64,000 bases of DNA, taken from assembly GCA_963970005.1 (NCBI GenBank), contig CAXAMN010025694.1:26737-90736 (forward strand), given 5' to 3'. Every line of letters starts with the position of its first letter. Position 1 is the first letter of the stretch. This DNA comes from Durusdinium trenchii (taxonomy: Eukaryota; Sar; Dinophyceae; Suessiales; Symbiodiniaceae). Made by a program: the position numbers and the translations under genes. Positions 23,106 through 33,676 of the stretch are shown piece by piece. Under the pieces are notes generated by a model, which saw nothing but the letters and a program-made list of their open reading frames with translations, had not been told where the DNA came from and did not search any database.

Positions 23106-26100
23106 CTTGTTCCTGGCGACCTCGATTACGTGCATGTGTTTGATCGACGTCGCGGCAAGGCCCGTTGCGGCAAGGCGCGTGGCACGTGGCGGACCGTCGC
23201 GAAGTGATCTGCCCATGGCCCTCGAGGAGGTGAGTCGTTTCCCTGATGCATGCAGGCGACTTTCGAATTGAGCTTAGTGGAATTGAACGCCCCATATATA
23301 TGGAGGTTTTGGCTTTTAATGGTGTGTGACATTGTTTTCAGCGTTTTGTGAGCCCGTCAGTGTGTCGAAAAGTGTGGTTTGCAGGGTGTTGTTTTGTATA
23401 TTATGTACAGGACAGGTGTTGAATGTCGCTGCGTGCTTTTGAGATTTTCCTTTTGAGGTATCGCTGCGTGCTTCGAAATTGTGTTTGTGCGACAAGTGAT
23501 TTTGGTGGATGGCGACAGAAAGTAATCAATGTCGACATCATTCCAAAGGAGTGGTGCGTCACAACATTTGCTTTTGGGTGAACGCGAAGCTTTTGGGTCA
23601 GTGCTCGTGGGGCGCGCAGTGAATTGTGTGTGAGGTTGCAGCGTTTGGTGAAGGTGGTTGTCGCGTGTGCCAAATGGAGTTGCATTTCAGGTTTTGGCAG
23701 TGCTCCCTCGTGGGGCGGCTCTTGCAAGGTACTTTGGTGTCGCTCGACGTGTACACTCTTGTGCGATCTTCTACCAGTTGGACACTTGCATCACATGTTG
23801 ACACACTTGCGCGTGACTCTTCTAGCACTCTTGTAGGACACTGCGCTTCTGTCCAGCACTCTGGACACTCTTCACGAGTACCTGCGTGCAGGACCCAACG
23901 CATCGTCCCAGGCGCCGAACTGGAGGGCCGCTGCCATGGCCCTTCGGAGCGCCGTTGGCGCGGGGGCGAACTGGCGGCTTTGGGTCTTCGGATTGGCCAC
24001 AGAGACACGCGACGCGAGAGGCAGAGACGCGCTCCAACCGCCCAAAGAGTGGACAGCAAAGCGAAGGCACGACGCAACGCCAGACCAGGATGGGTTTCCC
24101 CAAGCAGTGTGGTCACACTACTGTTTGATCGGGGTGCTGGCCGCATCCGTCGGCAGGCAATCACCTCGAGATGGTTTGAGGTGCATTTCGTGCGCACAAA
24201 CTCGCAAAATCTCTTCCGAACCAAAGCATTCCTCAACTGCACTGTCGTTGTGGTCCCATACACACTTTTGGCCTTGGTGGTCGCTTTTCGTGGCAGGCGC
24301 AAGGGTCACTCGTGTTTTGAGGGCCACTTGCCGTGGCAGGCGCAGGAAATCGGACATCTGCGCGTCGATGTGCGTAACTCGGGTCATGCACAGCAGTTTG
24401 GACATGGCCGTGACCTTTGTGTGTTTTCATCTCAGGCATTGGGGGAAACCTTGGGTGACATTTTTTGGCATCTTGATTTTTTGAACGCGTGTATGACCAA
24501 AAACACAAATTCGTGGAAGTTCCATTGCCTCCCCCCACCTCATCGCAGCACATGGGACAGGCATGTGCTACGACGGAGCCCTGGCACGTGCAGCTGCCCG
24601 CGCCCTCCAAGCACAGCAGCCCTGCTCTGCCAAGACCCACGCTGACAGTTCAACGGTGCCTTGCCCCATTGCCGCAACGTCAAACCAAGCGACGAACAAT
24701 CAGGATTTTCTTTGGGCCATGCAGCTTTTAAGCCGCAAACTCATCAGACAATGGGTGCTGTTGTGGGTGTGTTTCTGGCGACATTTTTGCCGCCATGGAT
24801 CACATCCGGAGCTGGAATCCTGGAAGAGGCAAGCGGTGTGACTCACAGGAACCGGGTTGGACCCGAAGGCGTCCGAGGGAGATTGAGCCGATCTGGTTTC
24901 GGTCGCGCTCACGCGCTGAGTGCTTATGAGAGTCGAAGCACCGAAACCGAAATTCAAGTGCTCGCCAACATTGAGAACGTTTTCTGCAGCTTCGGACAAA
25001 AGCCTCCGTGGTTTTTAGAGAAACTGGTTGTTGCCACGCCAATGGGTTGCAGGCAGAGGGTTGCTTTTGTTTGCGGACAAAAGGTTCTTGGCACCGCACG
25101 AGCTCGATCGATCGCGCGTTTTGTTTTTTCGCTGTGCGCAACGGAAGCTTGACAGGTGACGCAACATCTTGACAAGTCACTCCCGCGACGCTGGGGCAGA
25201 ATTGAGATCCCACAGGGCAGTTGCAAACATAGCCCCAGGGAGGAGCAGGAACGACAGCCATTAGTGCCGCGGAATCTGCGCGTCAAAGTTCGCAAAATGA
25301 CTTGCCGGCAAGTCGCAGAATATTTCCTTCTTGCCACGAAATTTGAACATCAAATGGAATGCAAAAGAAATTGACCTGCTGGTCAGTGCCCTGATCGCCG
25401 GCCGCCCAATCAAGACTTTTGTAAAACGTAAAAAACCTTTCCCTTGCACTCGCCGTTCGCAGAATGGGCGCCTGCATATACTATGGGGATCTATGGGGCT
25501 TGGCCAGGATCTAGCGCGGAATTGCCGCCAGATAGGGCACAGAACCCGATAGTTGTACGACCTCACAACCTTTTCATGCCTCCTTCCTTTGCACACCTTT
25601 GGAAACCTTGTTCGCAATACCCCCCTCCATACCGTTTCCATATCCATTTCATTGCCTTCCTCATACCCATTTCATAGATGGGTCTCTTGTTTTCTTTCCC
25701 TCACAGCGTCCGGTGTCAAATTCTGCAAAATTTTTGCTGCCACGTGCGTTTTTCGTTTTGAGCGGTGGCGAAATGATGTGTTGCAGCAGTCACGGATGAA
25801 ACTGACCTCCCTGGCAGAAGGTTGCTGCGCCCATTTGCTACGTCCACGCGCCACGCATCGAACGTCGCATGGTTGAACAACTGGTCCCACTGTGAGTTTA
25901 ATTTAAGGGTTGGGAGGCCGCACGAACATTTTTTGTGGATGAGAATGGGCACCCCAGCCGAGGGTTTTGGATGGTTTATGGGATGTCTTGGTGTTGACGC
26001 TGTTGTCATAGGGCAGCTTTGGTGTTGTTCCAAACCGGAAAACGCCGATTGGTGCTATAGCTATCGTGAGCAAAAACGATAGCGCTCGCTTTTGGCTTCG

Positions 26101-27000
26101 CACAGTGTAATCCATGCAGACGGTGCAAATCCTTTGTTGGCGGCACGCACGGCGCTCAGCCGGTTCCGCCGTACTGGCCCCTAGGGCCCCAGGACAAGAA
26201 ACCACAATCTTGCTTTCTGCTCCCCCCCTGCCGCTTTGCAAGTTCCGGCTTTTTCCGGGCCCTCTCCACCTCAGCCATCCTCTCCTGAGCCTCGCTCTTT
26301 GCTTTAAAAGCCTCAGGCCACAACGCCCATCCTTTTCCTTTTGGTATATCGAGTGTGAACCTTTCCGAATTCAGTCACAAACTTAACATGAGTTTAAAAG
26401 GCGGTGGCCTCGCAATTTCGAGTCAGTTCTTGTGCGACCTTGGCGCCAGCGGACGTCAAATCTCGCATTGGGCTGCATGCGTTGTTTTTTGGAGGAACTA
26501 GATCGAACGGTGGTTCCTGAACATTTGCGCACTTCATCAAAGTGGAAAAGGGTCCAATGCAGAGATAAGTGCGGACCTTCGGGAAATTTGGTTTCCCGAA
26601 CTGGTGACCTGAAGGTGGATGGCGTCGCATTGGTTGTTTTTCAGGCAGTGGGCAGAGAGAGCACCGACTATGTTGAGGAGAGTTTGAAGAAGGACGCCCA
26701 TTATGCCAAAACGCAGACAGCAATGGTGGAGGATGCGGTTCTCCTACACGCGTGGAGCCAACTTCCTAGTCTCGAAGTGGCAGAATACCATACAACGTTT
26801 TGTTTTTCATTACGCAGCTTATGGTCATTCATGGTCAAGAAGTCAGCAAGCCCGCTTCAAACATTCACCTGAAAACATGCCTGGAAAAATTGGAAAAAGA
26901 GGTCAGCGGCGCCGCGCCTAGTTTCCAAACGCTTGGGCCACTCCAGTGCGGTCATGTACATCTGTACTGTCATGGTAAAGTTCTTTGAAATCAAGCTGTT
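23106..27000. other. No convincing gene; diverged satellite-like words
   Basis: Long frames on both strands at 23600-25300 (up to 339 codons) conflict with each other and have no domain, so I treat them as chance ORFs in GC-rich DNA. The stretch 23740-23880 contains CACTCTTGTAGGACAC-like words, the reverse complement of the satellite at the window end (63901-64000). A short frame at 25325-25460 is Lys/Leu-rich and protein-like but unsupported. Confidence 0.3.
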
Positions 27001-27711
27001 CTAAGCTCGGTTTCGCCTTCGGTGCTCTATGTACAGCCTCGCGTACTCGTCGAAGTTGTCGTCCGAGTCTTCCATAATCACGATCTTCCAAAACAAGCCG
27101 TAATCGTGACACTCATCGGCATTCCACGTGACAATGTGGTCGAATGTGCCATGCGAGGGTAGGTTCTGCTGTAGCAGGATGCCAACCTTATTCGAATGAA
27201 TTCCTTCAGCTGGTTTGTGGTGAGCATCCCAGTTTTTTTTTTTTTTGTGCCGCTTAATGTACTTGAACAAGTTCTCAAAGTCCCACCAGTCCATATCTGT
27301 CGGCGGGGGCTTGAGCACTGACCGGTTGTTGGGGCTCTTTGCTTCATCATCATGTCCTTCAGGTGGTTGTGGGTTATCCACATCCATGTAGTCTCGTCCA
27401 CCATCTTGTTGAAAGTCTGAACCCTCTCTCTCTGAGGCTGTTGGTCGATAGTGCCTGTGGTAGCCACATGAAGTACTCCTCACCGCTCTCAGAATCATGT
27501 GCATTTGCCAACAGGTTCCAGTCTGTGATAATGTGACCTGGAGGTCGGTTTCTCCATGTTCGCTTCGTGGTTGACCATCATCTACACCTTCAGGTTCTGG
27601 TTCCATGTGACTATCTCCTTGTCGACCATCAACTGGTAGTTGAAGATGCTCAGGAATTCGTAGGTCTCTCTGTTCTCCCATGCCAGCTGCCATGCTAGCC
27701 CTCATGATCAT
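27001..27711 (-). CDS. Unrecognised ORF, about 236 aa, possibly retroelement-derived
   Basis: The frame is open on the minus strand from before 27849. The first good ATG is at 27709-27711, because the codons upstream of it translate a TATATAAGAGAGAG-type simple repeat. The product is Pro/Asp/Glu-rich in the middle (about residues 60-140), with a Trp-Trp-Asp-Phe motif. A poly-Lys run (residues about 158-163, from an A15-type tract on the coding strand) follows, then a well-folded-looking C-terminus ending in Arg-Arg-Arg-Asn-Arg. It lies on the same strand as Copia-A, 1.1 kb beyond that element's last recognisable accessory ORF. It could be a further 3' ORF of Copia-A, a fragment of another element or a host gene. 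No family is recognised. Confidence 0.35.
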   Translation of the reverse strand: MIMRASMAAGMGEQRDLRIPEHLQLPVDGRQGDSHMEPEPEGVDDGQPRSEHGETDLQVTLSQTGTCWQMHMILRAVRSTSCGYHRHYRPTASEREGSDFQQDGGRDYMDVDNPQPPEGHDDEAKSPNNRSVLKPPPTDMDWWDFENLFKYIKRHKKKKNWDAHHKPAEGIHSNKVGILLQQNLPSHGTFDHIVTWNADECHDYGLFWKIVIMEDSDDNFDEYARLYIEHRRRNRA

Positions 27712-28835
27712 CCCAATCTGCTCTCTCTTTCTCTCTCTTATATATCTTGCTGCCTCATCCTCCACGGGCCTGCCCAGCCAGGATAGCAAAGACAGGCTAG
27801 TGCGCCATTCCACACAGCAGCAAAGGCAGAGCTGTACCTGGCGCAGCATTTTCGCTTGCTTCTTCTCCGCGACTCAGGATGCCACTGCCCTTGTCTGAAC
27901 GCATCTGTCGGCGCAGCCGTGGAGGGCCCCTGGAGATAGCTCGCCGGGAAGCAGGAACCCGGGTGACAACGCGCACACCACCCCACACTGTTTAGATGAC
28001 CGCCGCATTGAGGTGATAGCAAACGGCTTACCCTTGTGGAATGGGGTGTCCCCCCTCCCAGTGCCGGGCAGCGAAGACAACGAGCTGGGCGGTACGCAGG
28101 GGCAGCACTGCACGAAGCAAGGCAAGCAAAGGAGCGGGTTCTTCCATAATTGCAAGGCACAGGCCGTCGGCCTGGGAATTGAACTTGGGGGAGGTGGAGT
28201 ACAGAAGCCGCCCTGTTCCTCCGGTCCGCGGCCTGCACAAAAGCCCACGCCTCACTGCACGATGGACGGCTTCTTTCACCCATGCCAGCTACGCATGCCG
28301 TGCCGCATCCCTGCTATCAATGCTGTGTGAAGGAGCCATCACTGGGAGCCATAAACAACGCCGCCCGACCCCACCCACGCAAATCCACAGGCCGCGTTGC
28401 CTTCGAATTTCCATCATTTTGCAGCCGTCCAGAACGTGGGATAGCTACGGCTCCTGGAGCACCATGATTCGCTCCCCAACAGCTGGGAAACGGATGGGGG
28501 CATAAAGACTAAAACGCAAGCGCAAAAAGAAGCTTTGCTGACCGTGCCTGCCTCGAAGACACGCTCCCGCCCTTTGGAGCACTATTGGCCCAATATCCGG
28601 AGCCAGTCACTGCCGCCAGCCGTCTGCTAGGGCCATAGCCACTTGATTTCTCCACCTGGTTTTTCCCTTCTACTTCTGGATTTTCCCTTCTGGGGACCTG
28701 TGTCTTGGATTTTGAGCCGGTGGACTTGGGCAAACGCGAGAGATTTGCAAGGAAAAAAGGAACGGGAAAAGAAAAACCTTCATCACCTTTTCTTGCCTCA
28801 AGATGCGGTTGGGGGTCCTGAACCAAATTGAAATC
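27712..28835. other. GC-rich stretch without a supported gene
   Basis: Overlapping frames on both strands at 27740-28500 look like chance ORFs. If Copia-A has a 3' LTR it should lie here or further left, but with no matching copy on the other side I cannot place it. Confidence 0.3.
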
Positions 28836-29850
28836 TTAGATCCTGTACTTGTAGCCCTCAAACACCGAAAGCGAACACGAGGATTGTGTAGAGGCCATAG
28901 TATAGTCATACTCAGGCGCCTTCACACCCACGTTTTCGTAGAACTTTCCTCCTCCAAATCTATGTTGAAGTAGCAACAAGGTCACTGCCCTGACCATGTC
29001 GGCCGGAATCTTCGGCTTGTTGCTTTCGAAGATCACTTGGATCATTTGTTTCTTCACCTCCTTCATCTGTTTTGCGGCAAGCTTCTTTCGTTCAAGCTCC
29101 TGGCTGAAGGTCTCGTCACCAACTCCTTGGAAACATTTAGATCTTTTCTCTTATGCGTTCACCTCCCTGATGCCAATGAGGTATATCAAGAACTCTCGCT
29201 TCTGCCTGCTCAAGCGCTTCGTCCCAACATCTGAGACGTTCAGCAGTGTGGGAACCCTCTCCATGACGAGGGTTTTTTTCTTCCAGCTCTTCTAACAAGC
29301 CTGCATGTCGTCGAAGTTCTCGAACTGCGTCCGTCACTTCTCCACCAAGTTCTCCTGCCACACGTAGAACTTGTTCAGATCCACTGCCTTCAGGTTCTTC
29401 AGCAGGTTGGTCTGCTGCAGATTCTTCTTCTTCTTCTTCTGAACTCTCTTCACTCAAGCTTCCAAGTCCACCATGGCGTTCAAGACGTCCATCCACGTCC
29501 AAGAAGTACTCTTCGCCAGGTAGAGCTTGTGCTCGATCTCGAAGAACTCTGTAGGTCGCCATCTCTTGACCAATGGGGTCCCAATCTTCAACTGTTGCGA
29601 TGACATCATCATCGTCCACATCCATGGCGTCCTCTGTGAACTCGTCTTCCGTTGGTTCTCCGCCAGAAGTGTAGGCTGTCTCCGTGAGGTTCTCGAATTG
29701 TGGTCCTTATTCTTGCTCTTGTTCTTCTTCTTCTTCTCCTTCAAGTCGTAGGTGGTTGACATCTCCACCTTCAGGTTCATCCCATAGTTCTCCATCTCGA
29801 TCACTTCCGCGAGCTTCCGGATCATGTCCGGCTGGTTCTCCAAACAAGTT
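28836..29850 (-). pseudogene. Copia-A accessory ORFs downstream of RNase H
   Basis: Three overlapping minus-strand frames (about 29843-29454, 29625-29137 and 29066-28836) encode Glu/Lys-rich, probably coiled-coil segments. They appear to be one acidic/charged protein broken by frameshifts. The last frame reads through Gln-Glu-Leu-Glu-Arg-Lys-Lys-Leu into a C-terminus rich in Lys, Val and Tyr and stops at 28836. Copia-B has a comparable charged ORF (60291-61298) in the same place. The role is unknown. Position after RNase H is where some copia elements (for example plant sireviruses) carry an envelope-like ORF, but no sequence similarity to envelope is claimed. Confidence 0.45.
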
Positions 29851-30676
29851 GAATCTTGTGTGCTTGACCTTTCTTTGTTCTCCTTCTCGGTGAGGATCGT
29901 GAGGGGGGTGAAGTTTCTCGTTGAAATTCTCCTCCACCTTCAACAGGTCGTAGGTTGAAGTAGTCCCTGAGGTAGAACAGGATGAAGACCACCACATTGA
30001 ATGCCACCATCATCATGCCCGTCTGCAAGATCTGGTAGCCCATCTCGGTCAGGAGAGACCATGCTCCAATCGAAGCCGAATGAAGCACCATCAGCGCTAA
30101 GTCGCAACCTTGCACACTCATAGCCAATCCCATGGCTACAAACAAAACTGCATTTGCCGTGAAAACCATCAGGAAAATTTCACGGTTGCTGTCACTACTG
30201 GTCGTCTCTTCGACTTCCATTCCGTTGCCCTGCTGACTCAAAGCCGCCAAAAGCAAACATATCAGCTGTTGTACTCTTTCAGGTCTAAGTCCTTTGACAT
30301 GTCGAATCTCTTCTTCTTGGGCTCCAACTCGTGGTCCACCAGCGAACTCCAAGTAGCCAATGAGACCTAGCAAAAATCTCAGTCTCTTGCTGCTGTGACT
30401 CTTCGTTCCCAAATCGCTGCTGTTCCCTTTTCCCGGCACAGGTCGAATTGCAGCTTCTCGTTCTTCAACTTTCTGCTGCACCCACAAAAGTCCAGTGCTT
30501 ATGTGTCGGGTTCTCTGAACTCCTTGTCGTTGGAGTAGCGCTCGAGCAGAGGAACTGTCAATCCTCAATTCCAAGACCACCTTCATGTTCAGCACGGCCT
30601 CCAACATTCGCTTGATGTAGATCCCATCTGCCATGCCGCTGACTGCTGAAATGAACTCAGCTTCGCAACTCGACAA
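29822..30676 (-). CDS. Copia-A RNase H C-terminal part fused to a hydrophobic multi-helix segment
   Basis: The frame opens in the RNase H motif Ser-Ser-Cys-Glu-Ala-Glu-Phe (catalytic Glu) and continues to Ile-Asp-Ser-Ser-Ser-Ala (catalytic Asp). It then has the usual copia ending, His-Ile-Ser-Thr-Gly-Leu-Leu-Trp-Val-Gln and an Asp-Leu-Gly-Thr-Lys segment. After about residue 130 the protein has hydrophobic stretches at roughly 134-148, 164-187, 190-211 and 219-238, then a Ser/Arg-rich basic tail. Copia RNase H normally ends near the LTR, so this is an added membrane-type module. The first RNase H Asp (Thr-Asp-Ser-Asp-Trp) lies in the preceding frame at about 30745, separated by a frameshift and possible small deletion. 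Confidence 0.7.
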   Translation of the reverse strand: MSSCEAEFISAVSGMADGIYIKRMLEAVLNMKVVLELRIDSSSARALLQRQGVQRTRHISTGLLWVQQKVEEREAAIRPVPGKGNSSDLGTKSHSSKRLRFLLGLIGYLEFAGGPRVGAQEEEIRHVKGLRPERVQQLICLLLAALSQQGNGMEVEETTSSDSNREIFLMVFTANAVLFVAMGLAMSVQGCDLALMVLHSASIGAWSLLTEMGYQILQTGMMMVAFNVVVFILFYLRDYFNLRPVEGGGEFQRETSPPSRSSPRRRTKKGQAHKIQLVWRTSRT

Positions 30677-30678
30677 AG

Positions 30679-31403
30679 CTATACTTTTCTGGCTCCTGCT
30701 TGCACTCCAAAAGAAGACACAGATCTCCTAAAAGTCCTGTCCGATGCCCAGTCACTGTCCGTGAACACTTCGAGTAGGCTCGGATGTTGTGTTGCAGCCA
30801 TCTTCACATCATCATTCCTTTCTCCCATAGCCGAAGCCATTGCAAAGCTCTGCTTCATCTCCTGGACGTAGTCAGCCGTGTGCTTCAGGTAGAGCACCAA
30901 CTGCTTCAACTCCTTCTGGTCCAGGGTGTCAGGTCCTGTGACCTTTGAAGCCAATTGCCGAACTGCACACTGGATATCTGGCCTTTCTGTTGACATGTAC
31001 AGCAAAATGCCAACACATGTTCTGTAGAGGCTCGACTCCTCTTTTGAAAGAGGTTGACCTTGTTGTCCTTTCTGGAAGGTGCCAGTTGTAGGCGTCAGTT
31101 TGCCCTTGTTCATGTGCAGGTTCAACAAGTCAACCAACTTCTTCACATATTTCTGGCCCATCCTCACAGTCATTGAACCAGATCCATCAGAAGCAAAATG
31201 CCTCTTGAGGAATGCGCATTGCCCTGCAACCTTAGGTGAACAGGGTCCTTGCACTTGCAGTGTCCACTCCTGCTTTCTGAAGCTATCAAGGAGCTTCTCA
31301 ACATCTTGTTGACTTCAAACCAGGTCATCAACGTGTGAAGACATCACCAAGGGTGTCCTGCCAACCTTGTAGAAAAGCGCGGGGTTTGCAGGGTATGGTT
31401 GTA
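30679..31403 (-). pseudogene. Copia-A RT, C-terminal half (HVDD motif) and start of RNase H
   Basis: Read from 31403 downward, the frame gives the tail of the copia palm and its catalytic His-Val-Asp-Asp box (31324-31335; most copia elements have YVDD). An in-frame TGA follows at 31315-31317. The frame then continues through Glu-Lys-Leu-Leu and the thumb/connection region (Tyr-Arg-Thr-Cys-Val-Gly-Ile-Leu-Leu-Tyr and Arg-Pro-Asp-Ile-Gln). It ends at the first RNase H motif, Thr-Asp-Ser-Asp-Trp-Ala. The TGA could come from CGA by one C-to-T change. The N-terminal half of the same RT lies beyond the 853-bp insertion. Confidence 0.85.
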
Positions 31404-31415
31404 GCCCTTGGTCTC
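31404..31415. repeat. Target-site duplication of the 853-bp insertion (left copy)
   Basis: GCCCTTGGTCTC, identical to 32269-32280. The next bases differ on both sides, so the duplication is exactly 12 bp. Confidence 0.9.
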
Positions 31416-31488
31416 GGAACTCATATTTTTCTAGGATTTTTTTCGTTTTTTTTTGATTTTTTTTTCTCACGTTTAGGCATTAGGTATC

Positions 31489-32015
31489 TCTGTTGGCTTC
31501 TGGTGGCTTCTGGTAGCTTTTGCTAGCTTCTGTTGGCTTTTGCTGGCTTCCGGTGGCTTTTACTGGCTTTTGGTGGCTTTTGTTGGCTTCTGTTGGATTT
31601 TGGTGGCTTCTGGTGGCTTTTGGTGGCTTTTGGTGGCTTCTGGTGGCTATTTTTTTGGCTTCTGGTGGCTATTTTGTTGGCCTCTGGTGGCTTTTGGTGG
31701 CTTCTGGTAGCTTTTGCTAGCTTCTGTTGGCTTTTGCTGGCTTTTGTTGGCTTCTGGTGGCTTCTGGTAGCTTTTGCTAGCTTCTGGCGGCTTTTGCTGG
31801 CTTTTGGTGGCTTTTACTCGCTTTTGGTGGCTTTTGTTGGCTTCTGTGGGATTTTGGTGGCTTCTGGTGGCTTTTGTTGGCTTCTGGTGGCTTTTAGTGG
31901 CTTCTGGTAGCTGTTGCTCGCTTCTGTTGGTTTTTGCTGGCTTCTGTTGGCTTTTGGTGACTTGTGTTGACTTTCGAAGGCTTCTGTTGGCTTTTGTTGC
32001 TTTTTGCTTTTGTGG
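31489..32015. repeat. TGGCTTCTGG / TGGCTTTTGG degenerate tandem array
   Basis: Decamer-like units TTTTGGTGGC and TTCTGGTGGC, with TTGCTAGC variants, repeat for about 530 bp. They give spurious Gly-Phe-Trp-Leu-Leu and Lys-Ala-Thr-Lys-Ser ORFs on the two strands. Confidence 0.95.
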
Positions 32016-32047
32016 CTGTTCGCTATCCTTGCTTTGCTTATGTGATG

Positions 32048-32134
32048 CAGGAAGGAAGAAAGGAAGGAGGGAAGGAAGGAAGGAAGGGAAGGGAAGGGAA
32101 GGAAAGAAGGCAGCAAGAAAGGAAGGAAAGAAGG
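32048..32134. repeat. GGAA/GGGAA purine array
   Basis: Tandem GAAGGAAG and GGGAAGGGAA units within the 853-bp insertion. Confidence 0.9.
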
Positions 32135-32268
32135 TGAGCACTTGCAGGTGGCCAGCTTGCGGAGAAACAACTATCATTTTGGAGACACGAGCCTGAGGGA
32201 AGGCGCCCACAACAGGACCAGAAAAAAAATAAAAAAAAAAACGGAAAAAATCCTTTAAAAAAAACGCG

Positions 32269-32280
32269 GCCCTTGGTCTC
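32269..32280. repeat. Target-site duplication of the 853-bp insertion (right copy)
   Basis: Identical to 31404-31415. Confidence 0.9.
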
Positions 32281-33395
32281 TTGCCACTTTGCCCAAGTGG
32301 TCATACCATGCCTTGGAACCAACTCGTTGTCCAGGTAGGCATCGTCCAAGTTCAAAGAACTCGCCATTGCACTCCACATAGGCCTTCTCCTCTTGGGGTA
32401 CCATGAGGTAGGCGTCCTTCACATCGACTGCCCATAGACCAAGTTCTCCTTGGCTCGACTGAACCAATGCTGCCCACAATTTCACTCCAATTGCATTGCT
32501 TGTTGGGCTGAACAAATTCTCCATTTCAGGCGAAAGAAACTTGTAGTCTCTGCCAACCAGTCTTGACCGTCTCATCCAGCCAAACTTGCCAGTTTCTTCC
32601 TTAAGTCGCTATCTCCAGTCATAGGCTTTCTTGGTCGTCAGGAACCTGTAGCCCTCAAAGTTGCCATTCTTGGGAATGAGGACGCCCATTTCCTTGAGCC
32701 TTGTGATCTCTCGCTCATCTGCCTCCAAATCCAACTGCGCCAACATCTCTTCAGAGACATCTGGAGGTCCAGCTTCTTCAGATTCCTGCTCCAGGTCAAC
32801 TTCATTGAACTCGCCCCAGTCCTTGAGGTCCACCAAAGGGTATTCGTCCACCTCGACGAACTCTTGCTCATCCAAAGCCACTTCTTGGATACCACCTGCG
32901 AATGAAGGTGCTGCTGCTAAGCTGCTTGCCGTTGGTGAAGACGATGGGGATGTTCTCGGAGGAACTGCAAATTCCACCTTTGCTTTCTTGACCGGCTCTG
33001 TTCGTGCACTCTTCGTGGGAGGTTCTTATCCAGGAAGTTCACCATGAGGTCGAAGTTGTCCTTGAGGATGTTGAAGTCCACCAGGTTGTTGAGGAACTTG
33101 AGGATGTAGTCCGCCTTGAGGTTCATCACGAACTCCTCCTGCATGTTGCTGGTCTGGCTCTGCATCCTTCACGGCCAAATCATCCGGAGGTTCTGTCGGA
33201 GTGTACGGGAGGTTCTCCGGCGTGTATGGAACTGCTTGTTCTCGTTCTCCATCACCAGGCTTCTTGAGCTCAGTCTCCTTCTTCTGCTTGTCCTTCAAGT
33301 CCTTGTCATCAAGGTACTCCTCGTCACGTCCTTCCAGCTCACCAAAAGGTTTTGCCAAGGCTTCTTCTGCTCGACGTCGTGCGTACTCTTCAACT
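32281..33395 (-). pseudogene. Copia-A RT, N-terminal half and the linker after integrase
   Basis: From 33395 downward the restored frame reads a charged linker (Glu-Glu-Tyr-Ala-Arg-Arg-Arg-Ala-Glu-Glu...), then a frameshift near 33100. It continues through an acidic region to Tyr-Arg-Phe-Leu-Thr-Thr-Lys-Lys at about 32640. After an in-frame TAG near 32594 it reads Arg-Ser-Arg-Leu-Val-Gly-Arg-Asp-Tyr-Lys-Phe. RT motif A follows (Ala-Val-Asp-Val-Lys-Asp-Ala-Tyr-Leu, about 32415-32445, first catalytic Asp present), then Leu-Pro-Gly-Gln-Arg and Trp-Tyr-Asp-His-Leu. These are standard copia RT landmarks. The frame is cut at 32280 by the 853-bp insertion. Confidence 0.85.
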
Positions 33396-33403
33396 GCTTT
33401 AGC
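33396..33403. repeat. 8-bp target-site duplication of the large transposon (left copy)
   Basis: GCTTTAGC, identical to 48349-48356. On the coding strand it is GCTAAAGC (codons Ala-Lys-Ala). Joining the outer flanks through one copy keeps the Copia-A frame open. Confidence 0.9.
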
Positions 33404-33425
33404 TTATGAAAATTCAATAGTGCTG
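33404..33425 (+). repeat. Left terminal inverted repeat
   Basis: Begins TTATGAAAATTCAATAG and ends TGCTG. Compared with the reverse complement of the right end, matches fall at positions 1-4, 8-14, 16-17 and 19-22. Confidence 0.85.
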
Positions 33426-33676
33426 CTCTATTAGATACCCTGGGGAGGTGTCGGAAATGAATCCAGACATATTTCGAAAATACATATCATAAATACATAA
33501 GTTTACATAAGGTCATTGACATAACATATCATATTACAAAAAAAGGTTTGCAAAGGACATCTTGGCTTTCGGCATCGCACCCAGAGGAAATGAAGCCGCA
33601 TCATACCGCACTCAAAACAAAAGGACGCACAGCTGCTCCACATGTTTTTCAACACACCAAAGCGGACTGGTCTCTG
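33426..33676. other. Left subterminal non-coding region
   Basis: AT-rich, with repeated CATATCATA and TACATAA words at about 33480-33540, next to the methyltransferase stop codon. It may hold transposase-binding repeats and the 3' end of the methyltransferase mRNA. Confidence 0.4.

Larger units (their letters stand above)
31416..32268. mobile_element. Foldback-like 853-bp insertion inside Copia-A RT
   Basis: The insertion is flanked by exact 12-bp direct repeats, and its removal rejoins the RT frame (Val-Ala-Arg-Asp-Gln-Gly-Leu-Gln). Its ends are imperfect inverted repeats made of A/T tracts. The left end reads AGGA, T7, CG, T9, GA, T9, C (about 31433-31467). The right end read in reverse complement is AGGA, T6, CCG, T11, A, T8, C (about 32220-32256). 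Between them lie a TGGCTTCTGG/TGGCTTTTGG array and a GGAAGGAA array, then about 90 bp of unique sequence. No coding capacity is credible. A 12-bp duplication does not match a standard DNA-transposon family I can name. A retroposed copy using an endonuclease is an alternative. Confidence 0.8.

Noticed and set aside
23626-24645. 339-codon plus-strand ORF
   Set aside because: It overlaps equally long frames on the other strand, shows no domain or plausible composition, and the DNA is GC-rich and partly satellite-like.
31533-32210. ORFs of 118-187 codons on both strands inside the foldback insertion
   Set aside because: They translate the TGGCTTYTGG and GGAAGG arrays.
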